Part shown: one piece after another, positions 32,066 to 40,114 of the stretch
Layout: every line of letters begins with the position of its first letter
How positions within the stretch are numbered: the first letter of the stretch is position 1
Source of the DNA: Streptomyces xiaopingdaonensis
GTDB lineage: Bacteria; Actinomycetota; Actinomycetes; Streptomycetales; Streptomycetaceae
Assembly: GCF_000262345.1 (NCBI RefSeq)
Contig: NZ_AJTQ01000121.1
Location: forward strand, 1-45,228
Direction: 5' to 3'
Length of the DNA: 45,228 nt
Made by a program: the position numbers and the translations under genes
The notes under the pieces: model-generated
What the model was told of the DNA's origin: nothing
Seen by the model: the letters and a program-made list of their open reading frames with translations, nothing else
The model's database searches: none

Positions 32066-34153
32066 TCACAGCGCCAGCTCAGGATGGAGCCGGTCGACGG
32101 TCCACACCTGGCGCCGTCGCGCGGTCCACGCCGTGAGCGCCAGCGCACCCGCCGCGTACGCGGCGAGCACCCCGCACGCCTGCCACACGGGGCCGAGACC
32201 GCCACCGGTGATCAGATGCCGCAGCCCCTCGACCACGTAGCTCATCGGGAGGAAGGGATGGAGCGCGTTGAAGAACTCCGGGCTCGTCTGGATCGGGTAG
32301 GTGCCGCCGGCCGAGGTGAGCTGGAGCATGAGCATCGCGAGCACGAGGATGCGCCCCGCCGGACCGAAGCGGGCGTTGAGGAACTGCACGATCGCCGTGA
32401 AGCAGGCCGTCACCAGCAGCAGGAAGCCCACCGTCCCTGCGCCTCTGGCGAGTTGGAGCCCGAGGCCCCAGTGCAGGACGGCGAGGAGCGCTCCCGCCTG
32501 CGCGACGCCGAGCCCGGCCACCGGCAGCCAGCCGGCGAGCGCGATCCGCCATGCCGGGGCTCCGGCCGCCAGCGCGCGCCTGCTCAGCGGCGGCAGCAGC
32601 ATGTACGCGATCATGGCGCCGACCCAGAGCGCGAGCGGGATGAAGTACGGCGCGAACCCCGTGCCGTAGTTGGGCGCCGCGTGCGCCTTCTCCGACTCCA
32701 GGTCGACGGGGTCGGACATCGGCCCCGTACGGTCGTTCCGCTCCTCGTCGCCGAGGTCGGGGATCTGCTCGGCGCCCTCGTGGAGTCCGGTGGACAACTC
32801 GCCGGAACCCTCCGAGAGTCGGACCAGACCGCTCTTGAGCTCCCCGGCTCCGGCCTGGAGGCGGCCAGCGCCCTCGTCCACCTCGCCCGCGCCGCGGTCG
32901 GCCGAGGCGAGCCCCGTGTGCAACCGCGAGGCTCCCTTGGAGACCTGTTGCGCGCCGCGGTCGAGCTTGTCGATCTGGCGTACCGCGGAGTCGAGGTCGT
33001 CGCCGAGTGCGGGCGCGCGGTCGGCGAGGAGCGTCGCGACGCCGTGCAGGTCGTCGAGGCGTTCGCCGAGCCGGTCGAGGTTGCGCTGCTCGGCCTGGTC
33101 GGCCACGAAGTCGTTGACGTCCGAGGCGACTTCCGCCGAGCGCTCGGCCGCGTCGACCGCCTTCTTCAGCGCCGGGCACTCCGGGTCGGTGGAATCCTCC
33201 CCGCAGCGTGTGCGTTCCAGCACGGCGAGGGTCTTCGCCGCGCGCTGCGCCTCCGACTCCGCCTTCCGTGCCTCGCGGGGGAGTGCGCCGAGGTCGTCCT
33301 TGAGCTCCTTGCTCGCGCGTGCGACGCCGCGAGCGGTCTTCCCGATCTCGTCCCCGTGCTCGTCGAGGACGGGCCGGAGCGCGTCCGCCGCCTTGTTCAC
33401 CTTGCCGGCGAGCTCTCCCGTGCCCTCCGCGACCTGCGCGGAGCCCTTCTTCAACTTTCCCGCGCCCTTGCGGAGTTCGGAGGTGCCCGACTTCAGGTCG
33501 CCGGTGCCCTCGTGGAGCTCGCCGAGCTTCCCGTCGAGTTCACCCGCGCCGCTCTTCGCCCTGCCGATGCCGCTGCCGAGTTCGTCCGCTCCCTCGGCGG
33601 CCTCCGTGGTCTTGCCGTGCAGGGTGGAGAAGGAGAGGTAGATCCGGTCGTAGAAGCCGCGCGACACCTTGCTGGAGGCGGCGGCCCGCACCTCGGAGAA
33701 GACGGTGCGGGAGATCTGCCCCACGATGTAGTTGCTCGCGTCGTTGCTCCGTACCTGGAGGGCGCCGGTGTCCGGTTCGTCGCCGGAGGCCGAGCCGACC
33801 TTCTTGCTGAAGTCGGACGGCATGGTGAGGGAGAGGTAGTAGCGCCCGTCCTCGACGCCTTCGCGGGCGTCCGCGGCGTCGGTCTCCCGCCAGTCGAAGG
33901 TGTCGCTGTCGTGGAGCGCCTCCACGATCGAGTCGCCGACGTGCAGCTTCTCGCCGGATATCGCGGTGCCCTCGTCCTCGTTGACGAGCGCCACCGGTAT
34001 CCGGTCGAGCCGCTCGTAGGGATCCCAGAACGACCACAGGTACAGGGCGCCGTAGAGCAGCGGCAGCAGGACCATCGCGACGAGCGCGGCCCGCGGCATC
34101 CGCCCCCTCGTGAAGCGCTTCAGCTCAAGCGCGGCCAGTCTCGGCGAACGCAT
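32066..34153 (-). CDS. YhgE/Pip family membrane protein
   Basis: A 695-residue protein of the YhgE/Pip (phage infection protein) family, related to ABC-2-type permeases. One membrane helix lies near residues 20-45 (VAMVLLPLLYGALYLWSF), then a large extracellular region (about 50-490). This region is rich in short pseudo-repeats such as LGSGIGRAKSGAGEL, LKSGTSELRKGAGKL and QVAEGTGELAGKV, consistent with an antiparallel coiled coil. Five or six helices end the protein (ALWVGAMIAYMLLPPL to GVLAAYAAGALAL). The ATG at 34153 follows GGAGGAGAG and lies within the ABC gene (29-bp overlap). Relatives include the phage receptors YueB and Pip of Firmicutes; the function in Streptomyces is unknown. Confidence 0.88.
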   Translation of the reverse strand: MRSPRLAALELKRFTRGRMPRAALVAMVLLPLLYGALYLWSFWDPYERLDRIPVALVNEDEGTAISGEKLHVGDSIVEALHDSDTFDWRETDAADAREGVEDGRYYLSLTMPSDFSKKVGSASGDEPDTGALQVRSNDASNYIVGQISRTVFSEVRAAASSKVSRGFYDRIYLSFSTLHGKTTEAAEGADELGSGIGRAKSGAGELDGKLGELHEGTGDLKSGTSELRKGAGKLKKGSAQVAEGTGELAGKVNKAADALRPVLDEHGDEIGKTARGVARASKELKDDLGALPREARKAESEAQRAAKTLAVLERTRCGEDSTDPECPALKKAVDAAERSAEVASDVNDFVADQAEQRNLDRLGERLDDLHGVATLLADRAPALGDDLDSAVRQIDKLDRGAQQVSKGASRLHTGLASADRGAGEVDEGAGRLQAGAGELKSGLVRLSEGSGELSTGLHEGAEQIPDLGDEERNDRTGPMSDPVDLESEKAHAAPNYGTGFAPYFIPLALWVGAMIAYMLLPPLSRRALAAGAPAWRIALAGWLPVAGLGVAQAGALLAVLHWGLGLQLARGAGTVGFLLLVTACFTAIVQFLNARFGPAGRILVLAMLMLQLTSAGGTYPIQTSPEFFNALHPFLPMSYVVEGLRHLITGGGLGPVWQACGVLAAYAAGALALTAWTARRRQVWTVDRLHPELAL

Positions 34154-35027
34154 CCCCGCTCTCCTCCCCTTCCTCACGCTCCGGTCGGTCCGTCTCGTGG
34201 TCCGGACGGGTCCGGACCACGACGGCGTCCGGCGGTGCCTGGGTGCACGCGGCGAGGACGGTCGTCCCCGCCGCGGCGAGCCGCCGGAGCAGGTCCCAGG
34301 CCGCTTCCCGCTCCGCTGCCGGCAGTCCGAGTTCGACGTCGTCGACGGCGAGCACCCGCGGCTCGGCCACGAGCGCGAGGGCGAGCGAGAGCCGCAGTTC
34401 GTCGAGGCGCTCCAGGTCGCGGACGCGCGTGCGGGAGCCCTTGGGGAGCTCGTCCGGGTCGAGACCGACGGCGTCGAGCGCGGCGTGCGCCCGCTCCCGC
34501 ACGTCGGCCGCCCGCCGCCTGCGGGGGAGGAGCAGCGCTCCGGGACGTCCGACGAACCGCCGCTGGAGCAGCACCCGTTCGCGCAGGTGCTCGGCGACGC
34601 TCAGCGACGGATCGAGGTCGGTGACGCCCGGCATCGAGCCGACCCCGCTGATCCGCCGCACGGCCGCCATCTTCTTCGGCAGAGGGTGCCCGCCGACCTC
34701 CGCCCGTCCAGAGCTGGGCTTCATGCGTCCGGTGAGCGCCAGGAGCAGGCAGGTCCGCCCCGATCCCGCGGGTCCCTCCGCCGCCACCAACGCGCCGGGT
34801 GCCGCGTCGAGTCGGACGTCGGTGAAGACGGGCCCGTGCGGCCCGACGAGACCCAATCGCTCGGCGTGCACCGCGGCGCCCTCGTCGTCGGAGCGTCCGG
34901 GTGCGCTTCGCCGGCGTGGCATGCGGCGTCCGCTTTCCTCCGCCTCGTTGCGGCTCGCGGCCCGCCCGGCGGCGTCCGTCCGGTCGTTTTCGTCCGCGGG
35001 AGCTCCGCCGGCCTCGTCGTCCGACAC
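34125..35027 (-). CDS. Degenerate ABC transporter ATPase-like protein
   Basis: A 300-residue protein shaped like an ABC nucleotide-binding domain but with its motifs altered. The Walker A segment is GPAGSGRTC (85-93), with Arg91 in place of the invariant Lys. The LSGGQ signature region reads LERLDELRLSLALAL. Walker B is VLAVDDVEL, where Asp230 stands in place of the catalytic Glu. An N-terminal extension of about 50 residues is charged and disordered. It is co-translated with yhgE and may bind nucleotide without efficient hydrolysis, acting as a regulatory subunit. The GTG at 35027 follows GAGGAGGG; the MPRRR at residue 36 is an alternative start. Confidence 0.78.
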   Translation of the reverse strand: MSDDEAGGAPADENDRTDAAGRAASRNEAEESGRRMPRRRSAPGRSDDEGAAVHAERLGLVGPHGPVFTDVRLDAAPGALVAAEGPAGSGRTCLLLALTGRMKPSSGRAEVGGHPLPKKMAAVRRISGVGSMPGVTDLDPSLSVAEHLRERVLLQRRFVGRPGALLLPRRRRAADVRERAHAALDAVGLDPDELPKGSRTRVRDLERLDELRLSLALALVAEPRVLAVDDVELGLPAAEREAAWDLLRRLAAAGTTVLAACTQAPPDAVVVRTRPDHETDRPEREEGEESGDAFAETGRA

Positions 35028-35053
35028 TGGCCCTCCTCTTCCTGACGGCACGC

Positions 35054-35075
35054 TTGGACTGACTGGTCAGTTCAA
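35054..35075. promoter_or_regulatory. TetR-type operator of the ABC-YhgE-TetR operon
   Basis: A 22-bp near-palindrome: TTGGACTGAC and GTCAGTTCAA around a TG core, nine of ten arm pairs matching. The ACTGAC-N2-GTCAGT centre is a common TetR-family operator form. It lies 27 bp before the first gene of the operon. On the minus strand TTGCAT or TTGAAC could serve as the -35, so repressor binding would block the promoter. Confidence 0.78.
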
Positions 35076-35255
35076 GTATGCAAGGGCGTGCGACCGCGAC
35101 CGCACCCGGGGTCTCCCGCGGTTCCCCGCAGGCGAGTTGGACGCACCGCCGAGGCGTTCGTGCAGGTCGGCGGGGAGTGTCAGTGGGAGGCGCCACGATG
35201 TGGTGGTACGTCCGGCCCGTCCGGGTCGGAGACGGCCGACAGGAGGTTGGTCCCC

Positions 35256-35789
35256 GTGGCGCGCACGTCCCGTACACCGCCCCCGGAGCCCTCGCACCGC
35301 CGCGCCCAGCGCGACGTCCACCCGGTCCTGCGCCGCGCGGCGACCCCGCCGGCGGTCCTCGAACTCCTCGCCCAGGCGCAGTTCGCACTCGACGAGGCCG
35401 CGGCACTCAACGACCCCAACGACCGCTACGCGGCAGCCCACTTCGCCGCGCTCCGCACGGCAGCGGCGGTCCTCGCGGCCCCCGGCCGCCCCGAGCCGCC
35501 GCGCCCCCACCGCGCACTGCGCACCCGGCCCGCACGCCGGCCGATCCGCAGCGCGTGGGAGTCCCTCCCCGAGGCCGCTCCCGAACTCGCCGAGTGGAGC
35601 GCCTACTTCGCCGCAGGCGCGCGCCGGCGGCAGCTCGCGGAAGCGGGCGTCCCCGGCGCCGCGGACGAGCCGCAGGCGCGCGAGCTCCTCCGGGCCGCCG
35701 GTGCCTTCCTCCGCTCCGTCGAGCGCATGCTCGTCGACCAGCCGGCGCTGCCGGGCCCCCGCACGGCCGGCGGGGAGGGAGCGGCATGA
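35256..35789 (+). CDS. SAV_6107-type HEPN domain protein
   Basis: A 177-residue helical protein. The core VLELLAQAQFALDEAAAL, then NDPNDRYAAAHFAALRTAA, carries Arg57-X4-His62, matching the RX4-6H signature of HEPN-domain RNases. A second helical block (AAPELAEWSAYFAAGARRRQLAEA, in parts) and a C-terminal helix with LLRAAGAFLRSVERML follow. HEPN proteins are often RNases in toxin-antitoxin or defence systems, usually beside an MNT-type nucleotidyltransferase; here the neighbour is a methyltransferase instead. The GTG at 35256 follows AGGAGGT at 35241-35247. Conserved gene order in Streptomyces argues for a housekeeping rather than a mobile role. Confidence 0.75.
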   Translation: MARTSRTPPPEPSHRRAQRDVHPVLRRAATPPAVLELLAQAQFALDEAAALNDPNDRYAAAHFAALRTAAAVLAAPGRPEPPRPHRALRTRPARRPIRSAWESLPEAAPELAEWSAYFAAGARRRQLAEAGVPGAADEPQARELLRAAGAFLRSVERMLVDQPALPGPRTAGGEGAA

Positions 35790-35880
35790 CGCCCGTCACG
35801 GAGCCCGGGGCGGCTCGGTTCGGCGCCGTCCCGCAGGCAATAGGGTGGGACGGCCAGCAACTGAGCCGAGGAGCAGCCGC

Positions 35881-36657
35881 ATGTCCCGCCCGAGCGCATC
35901 CCTCCGTACCACCGTGGTCTGGGAGGCACTGCAAGGAGCCCTCGACCAGCGCGCCAAGGCGTCGGGCCGCGACGAGCTCCGCGTCCTCGACACCGGCGGC
36001 GGAACCGGCAACTTCGCCGTCCCCGTCGCCCGGCTCGGCCACCGGGTCACCGTGGTCGACCCTTCCCCCAACGCGCTCTTCGCGCTGGAGCGGCGCGCGG
36101 CCGAGGCGGGCGTCGCCGAGCAGGTGCACGGGGTGCAGGGGGACGTCGGCGGCCTCTTCGACGTCGTCGAACGCCAGGGGTACGACGTCGTTTTCTTCCA
36201 CGGCGTCCTGGAGCACGTCGACGATCCGGCGGCCGGTCTGCACAACGCGGTCGAGGCCCTCCGGCCCGAGGGAGGGACCCTCAGCCTGCTCGCCGCCGGG
36301 CTGGGCGGTGCCGTGCTCGGCAGGGCGCTCGCCGGGCGGTTCACCGAGGCGCGGGCCGCGCTCGGCTCCCCCGACGGGCGTTGGGGCGAGAGCGACCCGA
36401 TGCCGCGGCGGTTCACGCCTGAGGGCCTCGCCGAACTCGTCTCCGGGAGCGGGCTGGAGATCGTCTCCCTGCACGGCGTCAGCGTCTTCAGCGACCTGGT
36501 TCCGGGCGCGCTGGTCGATACGGAGCCCGAGGGGCTCGGAGCGCTCGCACGTCTCGAGTCGGCCGCCGCCGAGCGCTCGGACCTGCGTGCCGTCGCCGCC
36601 CGGCTGCACCTCCTCGCCGAGACGGGGCGGGAGGTCCCACCCGCTTCCGGGGCCTGA
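35881..36657 (+). CDS. Class I SAM-dependent methyltransferase
   Basis: A 258-residue methyltransferase. Motif I is VLDTGGGTGNFAVPVA (about residues 36-51), the ribose-binding acid is in VTVVDPSPN, and VFFHGVLEHVDDPAAGL is the motif II/III region typical of UbiE/Methyltransf_11 enzymes. The C-terminal half, FTPEGLAELVSGSGLEIVSLHG, fits the same group. The substrate is unknown; small molecules are usual for the group, but RNA or protein cannot be excluded. The ATG at 35881 has GAGGAG 7 nt upstream. It lies 91 bp after the HEPN gene, in the same direction. Confidence 0.85.
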   Translation: MSRPSASLRTTVVWEALQGALDQRAKASGRDELRVLDTGGGTGNFAVPVARLGHRVTVVDPSPNALFALERRAAEAGVAEQVHGVQGDVGGLFDVVERQGYDVVFFHGVLEHVDDPAAGLHNAVEALRPEGGTLSLLAAGLGGAVLGRALAGRFTEARAALGSPDGRWGESDPMPRRFTPEGLAELVSGSGLEIVSLHGVSVFSDLVPGALVDTEPEGLGALARLESAAAERSDLRAVAARLHLLAETGREVPPASGA

Positions 36658-36814
36658 GGGGAACACCGCCCCGGACCCTCGTCCCGGGTTGTCGCGCTCC
36701 GTCCCCGTGCTGGTGAGATGCCCTGCGGCGGAGTTCCTCGCCGCCCGCCCGATCATCGGCCGTGCGCCGTATGATCGGAATGAACCGCCGGGTTGACAGG
36801 AGGGTGGTGCGGGA

Positions 36815-36883
36815 ATGAACGCGGAACAGGCCGTGGCCGACCGCCTTCCGGCAGGTCGCTTGTGGTGGGAGGAATTGGCGTAG
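36815..36883 (+). CDS. 22-residue micro-ORF (candidate)
   Basis: ATG at 36815 follows AGGAGGG at 36799-36805 and opens a 22-codon frame, MNAEQAVADRLPAG then RLWWEELA. It lies in a 313-bp gap (36658-36970) between the methyltransferase and the DUF3040 gene that holds no other gene. A TATGAT -10-like box is at 36770-36775. The good ribosome-binding site and the Trp-Trp pair near the end favour a real peptide, but the length gives little statistical support. Confidence 0.35.
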   Translation: MNAEQAVADRLPAGRLWWEELA

Positions 36884-36970
36884 AGGGGCGGGTTTCACGG
36901 GGGCGATTCCCTGCCTATCCTTGAAGAGTCGCATCCGGTCGCCCCCGCGACCGACGAGTAGGAGGACTCC

Positions 36971-37399
36971 GTGCCGCTCTCTGATCACGAGCAGCGGATG
37001 CTCGAACAGATGGAGCGAGCGCTGTACGCCGAAGATCCCAAATTCGCGACAGCGCTCGAAGGAAGTGAGCTGCGCCGGTACACCCGCAAGCGGGTATACC
37101 AAGCGGTTGCTGGCTTTCTGGTCGGCATCGCGCTCCTCATGGCCGGCATGGTCGCGCAGCAGGTCTGGGTCAGCGTCGTGGGTTTCCTCGTCATGCTCGG
37201 CTGTGCCGTGCTCGCGGTGACCGGCTGGCGCAAGGCCCCCAAGTCCGGGGAGACAGGGGAGCAGGGCGAAGGCCGGCAGACAGCCGGCGGCTCGTCCGAG
37301 GCACCCCGCTCCCGCCGACAGCAGCCGAGACAGCGCCGTTCGATGATGAACCGGATCGAGCAGCGCTGGCAGCGCCGCAGGGACGAGGGTCAGCACTGA
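36971..37399 (+). CDS. DUF3040 membrane protein
   Basis: A 142-residue actinobacterial protein. The N-terminus MPLSDHEQRMLEQMERALYAEDPKFA is the DUF3040 signature. Two membrane helices follow (VAGFLVGIALLMAGMVA and VWVSVVGFLVMLGCAVLAV). The C-terminal 55 residues are Arg/Gln/Gly-rich and basic, presumably cytoplasmic. The GTG at 36971 follows TAGGAGGAC. An equivalent (Rv2169c) lies near the dcw cluster in M. tuberculosis, so the position is conserved across actinobacteria. Its function is unknown; a link to wall growth is suggested by neighbourhood only. Confidence 0.87.
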   Translation: MPLSDHEQRMLEQMERALYAEDPKFATALEGSELRRYTRKRVYQAVAGFLVGIALLMAGMVAQQVWVSVVGFLVMLGCAVLAVTGWRKAPKSGETGEQGEGRQTAGGSSEAPRSRRQQPRQRRSMMNRIEQRWQRRRDEGQH

Positions 37400-37545
37400 A
37401 CGGTCGCTGAGGAGCGGCGGGAGCAGCCCGCCGCCCGATCCACCGCCACCGATGGGGACCCGGCTCCAGGGGCCGGGCCTCCCGCTTCGTCTCCGAGCGT
37501 CCGACAGGCAGGTGCGTGAGCGCCGCATCCGGCGATCGCGCCAAC

Positions 37546-37566
37546 CGCCCGCTGTCGGGCGCTTCT
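37546..37566 (+). terminator. Terminator with T-rich tail after DUF3040
   Basis: CGCCCG-CTGT-CGGGCG (37546-37561) is followed by CTTCTTC, a short rho-independent-like terminator on the plus strand. A weaker hairpin, CCCGGC-N7-GCCGGG, lies at 37459-37477. Both fall in the 345-bp gap (37400-37744) between convergent genes, in which no further gene was seen. Confidence 0.5.
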
Positions 37567-37744
37567 TCGTGCCCGGGGCCGCTTCCGGTGCGTCAGGGAG
37601 CGTGACGGTCCGCGGTCGTTGCCTGCCCCAACTACCGTCGGCAGAGGGGGAGTTCACCCTTTCGGAGCAACCGCGGGCCACCGGATCGCCGGGCCCGCAG
37701 GTACCCGCCGTTCGCGGGCGGACGCGTGCGGTCACCCGCGTTCG

Positions 37745-40114
37745 TCAGCCCTTGGAGAACCGCGGCGTCAGCCTGCCGACGATCCCCGCACGCAGCGCCG
37801 ACGAGCGTTCCCGCGCGGCCCACCACAGCCGGGCGCCGGAACGCGGCAGCAGCAGCGCCCGCAGGCGCACGCCGCGCGGCGCGGCCTGCCGCAACCCGGC
37901 GCGTACGGCTTCCACGTCCCCGCGCACGGTGGGCGCCGGACGCGGCGCAGGCGCGTAGAGGACCTGCTCGACCGAGTCGGCCACACGGTGCACCGCAGCC
38001 GCCGCCTCGCCTTCCAGCTCCCCGACGCGCACCACCCGCTCCGCCGACTTCCGCGGTGTCTCCGACTCCATCGGCACGACGCCGTGGTCCCAGGCGGTGT
38101 CGAGGAGTTCTCGCCAGCCGGAGAGGACTGTCTCGGCCGGCCCGCGGCCTGCGCGCAGCCGTACGGCCCGTCTGCGGGCCCGCCACGCGAGAGGGAGCAG
38201 AGGTACCGCGAGGACGGCGAGCGCGGCCCCGGCGATCCCGGCGACCTCGCCCCAGGGGAACCCGCCCCCGCCGCCGGCACCGTCGGCGGGCGCGGCCGGG
38301 CCGCCGCAGGACGGGTCGGCACGCTTCTCCTCCGCGGTGCAGGAGGGAGAGTCGGACGGCTCGGGCGTCGGCGAGGTGCTGGGGTTCCGTTCGGGAAGCT
38401 GCTCGCCCGGGTTCTCGCTGGGGTCGGGTGCGTCGGGCTGCGTGTAGGGCGGGGCGATGCCGCGGGACGGTGTCGGCTCGAACCGCGTCCAGCCGACGCC
38501 CTCGAAGTACAGCTCGGGCCAGGCGTGAGCGTCCTGGAGTCCGACGGCCGTCACGCCGTCGCCGCGCGGGGTGCCGGGCGTGAAACCCACCGCGACCCGC
38601 GCGGGGATGCCGAGGGTTCGGGCCATCGAGGCCATCGCGAAGGAGAAGTGGACGCAGAAACCCTCCTTCTGCTCCAGGAAGTTGACGATCGCGGCCGACC
38701 CGCTGCCTGCGCGGACCTGGGTGTCGTAGGTGAAGCCGCCGTCGCGCGCGAACCAGTCCTGAAGGCGGACGGCGCGCTCGTAGTCGTTGTCGGCCCCGCG
38801 CGTCACCGTGCGCGCCTTCTCGCGGACCTCGGAGGGCAGGGACTCGGGTACGTCGGTGTACTCCCGCTTCAGCTCGGGCGGCGGCTCGGGTGCCTGGCTC
38901 AACTGCTGCCGCGTCGGCTCCACTTGGAGGCTCTCCACCTCGTACTCCTGGCCGCGGGTGTTCTGCCCCCGGTAGCCGACGACCGTGCGGCCCTCGGGCT
39001 CGTACCGCCAGTCCCCGTCGAGCTTCACCTGCTGCGCCGGGTAGGGCATCGGGAGCCAGTCCTGCGCGTACCAGTCGGCTGCCTTGAGGTTGATCCGCAC
39101 CTCCTCGGTGCTGACCTCGGGGGAGAGGCCGCGCGGAGGGGGAAGCGCCGAGGGGATGTCGGTGATCCTCCGCTCCGAGGGCTTCCAGGCGGAGCCGTCG
39201 AACTGGTCGAGCGCGACGATGCGCAGGTACAGCTCGCCCGTCTCCTCCGAACTCGTGGTGTACGTCAGGGCGGTGCGGTCCCGCGGCTGGTTGAGGCTGT
39301 CCTGGAGCGCCACCAGCGGGTTGACGGCCGAGATCGTGCTGCCGCCGTTCTCCGCGCGGCCCCCGCCGGAGCCGGCGTTCTCCAGCAGGCCGCCGCCGAG
39401 CGAGGGCAGCACCGCGGGGACGGCGAGGGCGATGCCGAGCGCGACCACACCGATCCGCCGCCCGGTGCGCACCGGCACCGTCGCGCGCGAGCGTCCGCCG
39501 AGCGGACGTTCGGGGCCGCGCTCGGCGAAGAGGCGCCCCCACCGCGACAGCCTTTCGCGCCCTTCGGCGAGCAGGAGCAGCAGGTAGCCGGCGGCCGCGC
39601 AGAGGAACCAGAGCCAGGCGAGGCTCCCTTGGGCGAGGCCGGCGGCGACCGAGTAGAGCGCGAGGAGAGGCAGCCCCGCGGGGGCCGCGGTGCGGTAGGT
39701 GACGGCGAGGACGTCGACGAGGAGCCCGATGACGAGGACCCCGCCGACGAGCATCAGCCGGATGCCGTCGGTCACGGGCGCCGGGGTGGCGTAGCGGTTG
39801 ACGTCCTCGGCCCCCGAGGCGAGGAGCTCGCCGAACCGCGCGATGGCGTCGGGCCCCGGCAGCACGGCGCCGATCGCCTGTTCGCGGGCGAAGGTCAGCG
39901 TCAACAGCAGCGCGGAGACGACGACTTGGAGCAGCACCGTGAGCGGTCGGGCGAGCGGGACCCGGCGCCCCGCCACACCGACCGTGCTCTGCACGCCGAT
40001 GAGGAACGCGGCCTGGAGCAGCCACGTCGCCGGTTCGGCGAGCGGCAGCAGCGCACAGGACGCGGCGAGCGTCGCCACCCACCCGCAGAAAGCCAACCGT
40101 CCCCCCACGCTCAC
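37745..40114 (-). CDS. TgpA-like membrane transglutaminase-family protein
   Basis: A 789-residue protein. The N-terminus has about six membrane helices (residues 1-245). A large extracellular region then carries a transglutaminase core: Cys487 in EGFCVHFSFAMASMARTLG, His530 in QDAHAWPELYFEG, and WTRFEPTPS for the third triad residue (Glu in place of the more usual Asp). A Pro/Ser-rich linker leads to one more helix (near residues 620-645) and a cytoplasmic DUF4129-like tail. It is last in the MoxR-DUF58-TgpA operon; its GTG overlaps the DUF58 stop (GTGA). Such operons may process or crosslink surface proteins, but no substrate is known. Confidence 0.9.
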   Translation of the reverse strand: MSVGGRLAFCGWVATLAASCALLPLAEPATWLLQAAFLIGVQSTVGVAGRRVPLARPLTVLLQVVVSALLLTLTFAREQAIGAVLPGPDAIARFGELLASGAEDVNRYATPAPVTDGIRLMLVGGVLVIGLLVDVLAVTYRTAAPAGLPLLALYSVAAGLAQGSLAWLWFLCAAAGYLLLLLAEGRERLSRWGRLFAERGPERPLGGRSRATVPVRTGRRIGVVALGIALAVPAVLPSLGGGLLENAGSGGGRAENGGSTISAVNPLVALQDSLNQPRDRTALTYTTSSEETGELYLRIVALDQFDGSAWKPSERRITDIPSALPPPRGLSPEVSTEEVRINLKAADWYAQDWLPMPYPAQQVKLDGDWRYEPEGRTVVGYRGQNTRGQEYEVESLQVEPTRQQLSQAPEPPPELKREYTDVPESLPSEVREKARTVTRGADNDYERAVRLQDWFARDGGFTYDTQVRAGSGSAAIVNFLEQKEGFCVHFSFAMASMARTLGIPARVAVGFTPGTPRGDGVTAVGLQDAHAWPELYFEGVGWTRFEPTPSRGIAPPYTQPDAPDPSENPGEQLPERNPSTSPTPEPSDSPSCTAEEKRADPSCGGPAAPADGAGGGGGFPWGEVAGIAGAALAVLAVPLLPLAWRARRRAVRLRAGRGPAETVLSGWRELLDTAWDHGVVPMESETPRKSAERVVRVGELEGEAAAAVHRVADSVEQVLYAPAPRPAPTVRGDVEAVRAGLRQAAPRGVRLRALLLPRSGARLWWAARERSSALRAGIVGRLTPRFSKG

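Noticed and set aside
31081..32205. 374-codon minus-strand frame across the MacR box and tetR
   Set aside because: It overlaps the tetR gene in another frame and crosses the regulatory gap; no family resemblance.
35786..35880. Short ORF starting at the ATGA that overlaps the HEPN gene stop
   Set aside because: It continues only as a shifted frame through the methyltransferase gene, and the segment better explains the methyltransferase promoter and ribosome-binding site.
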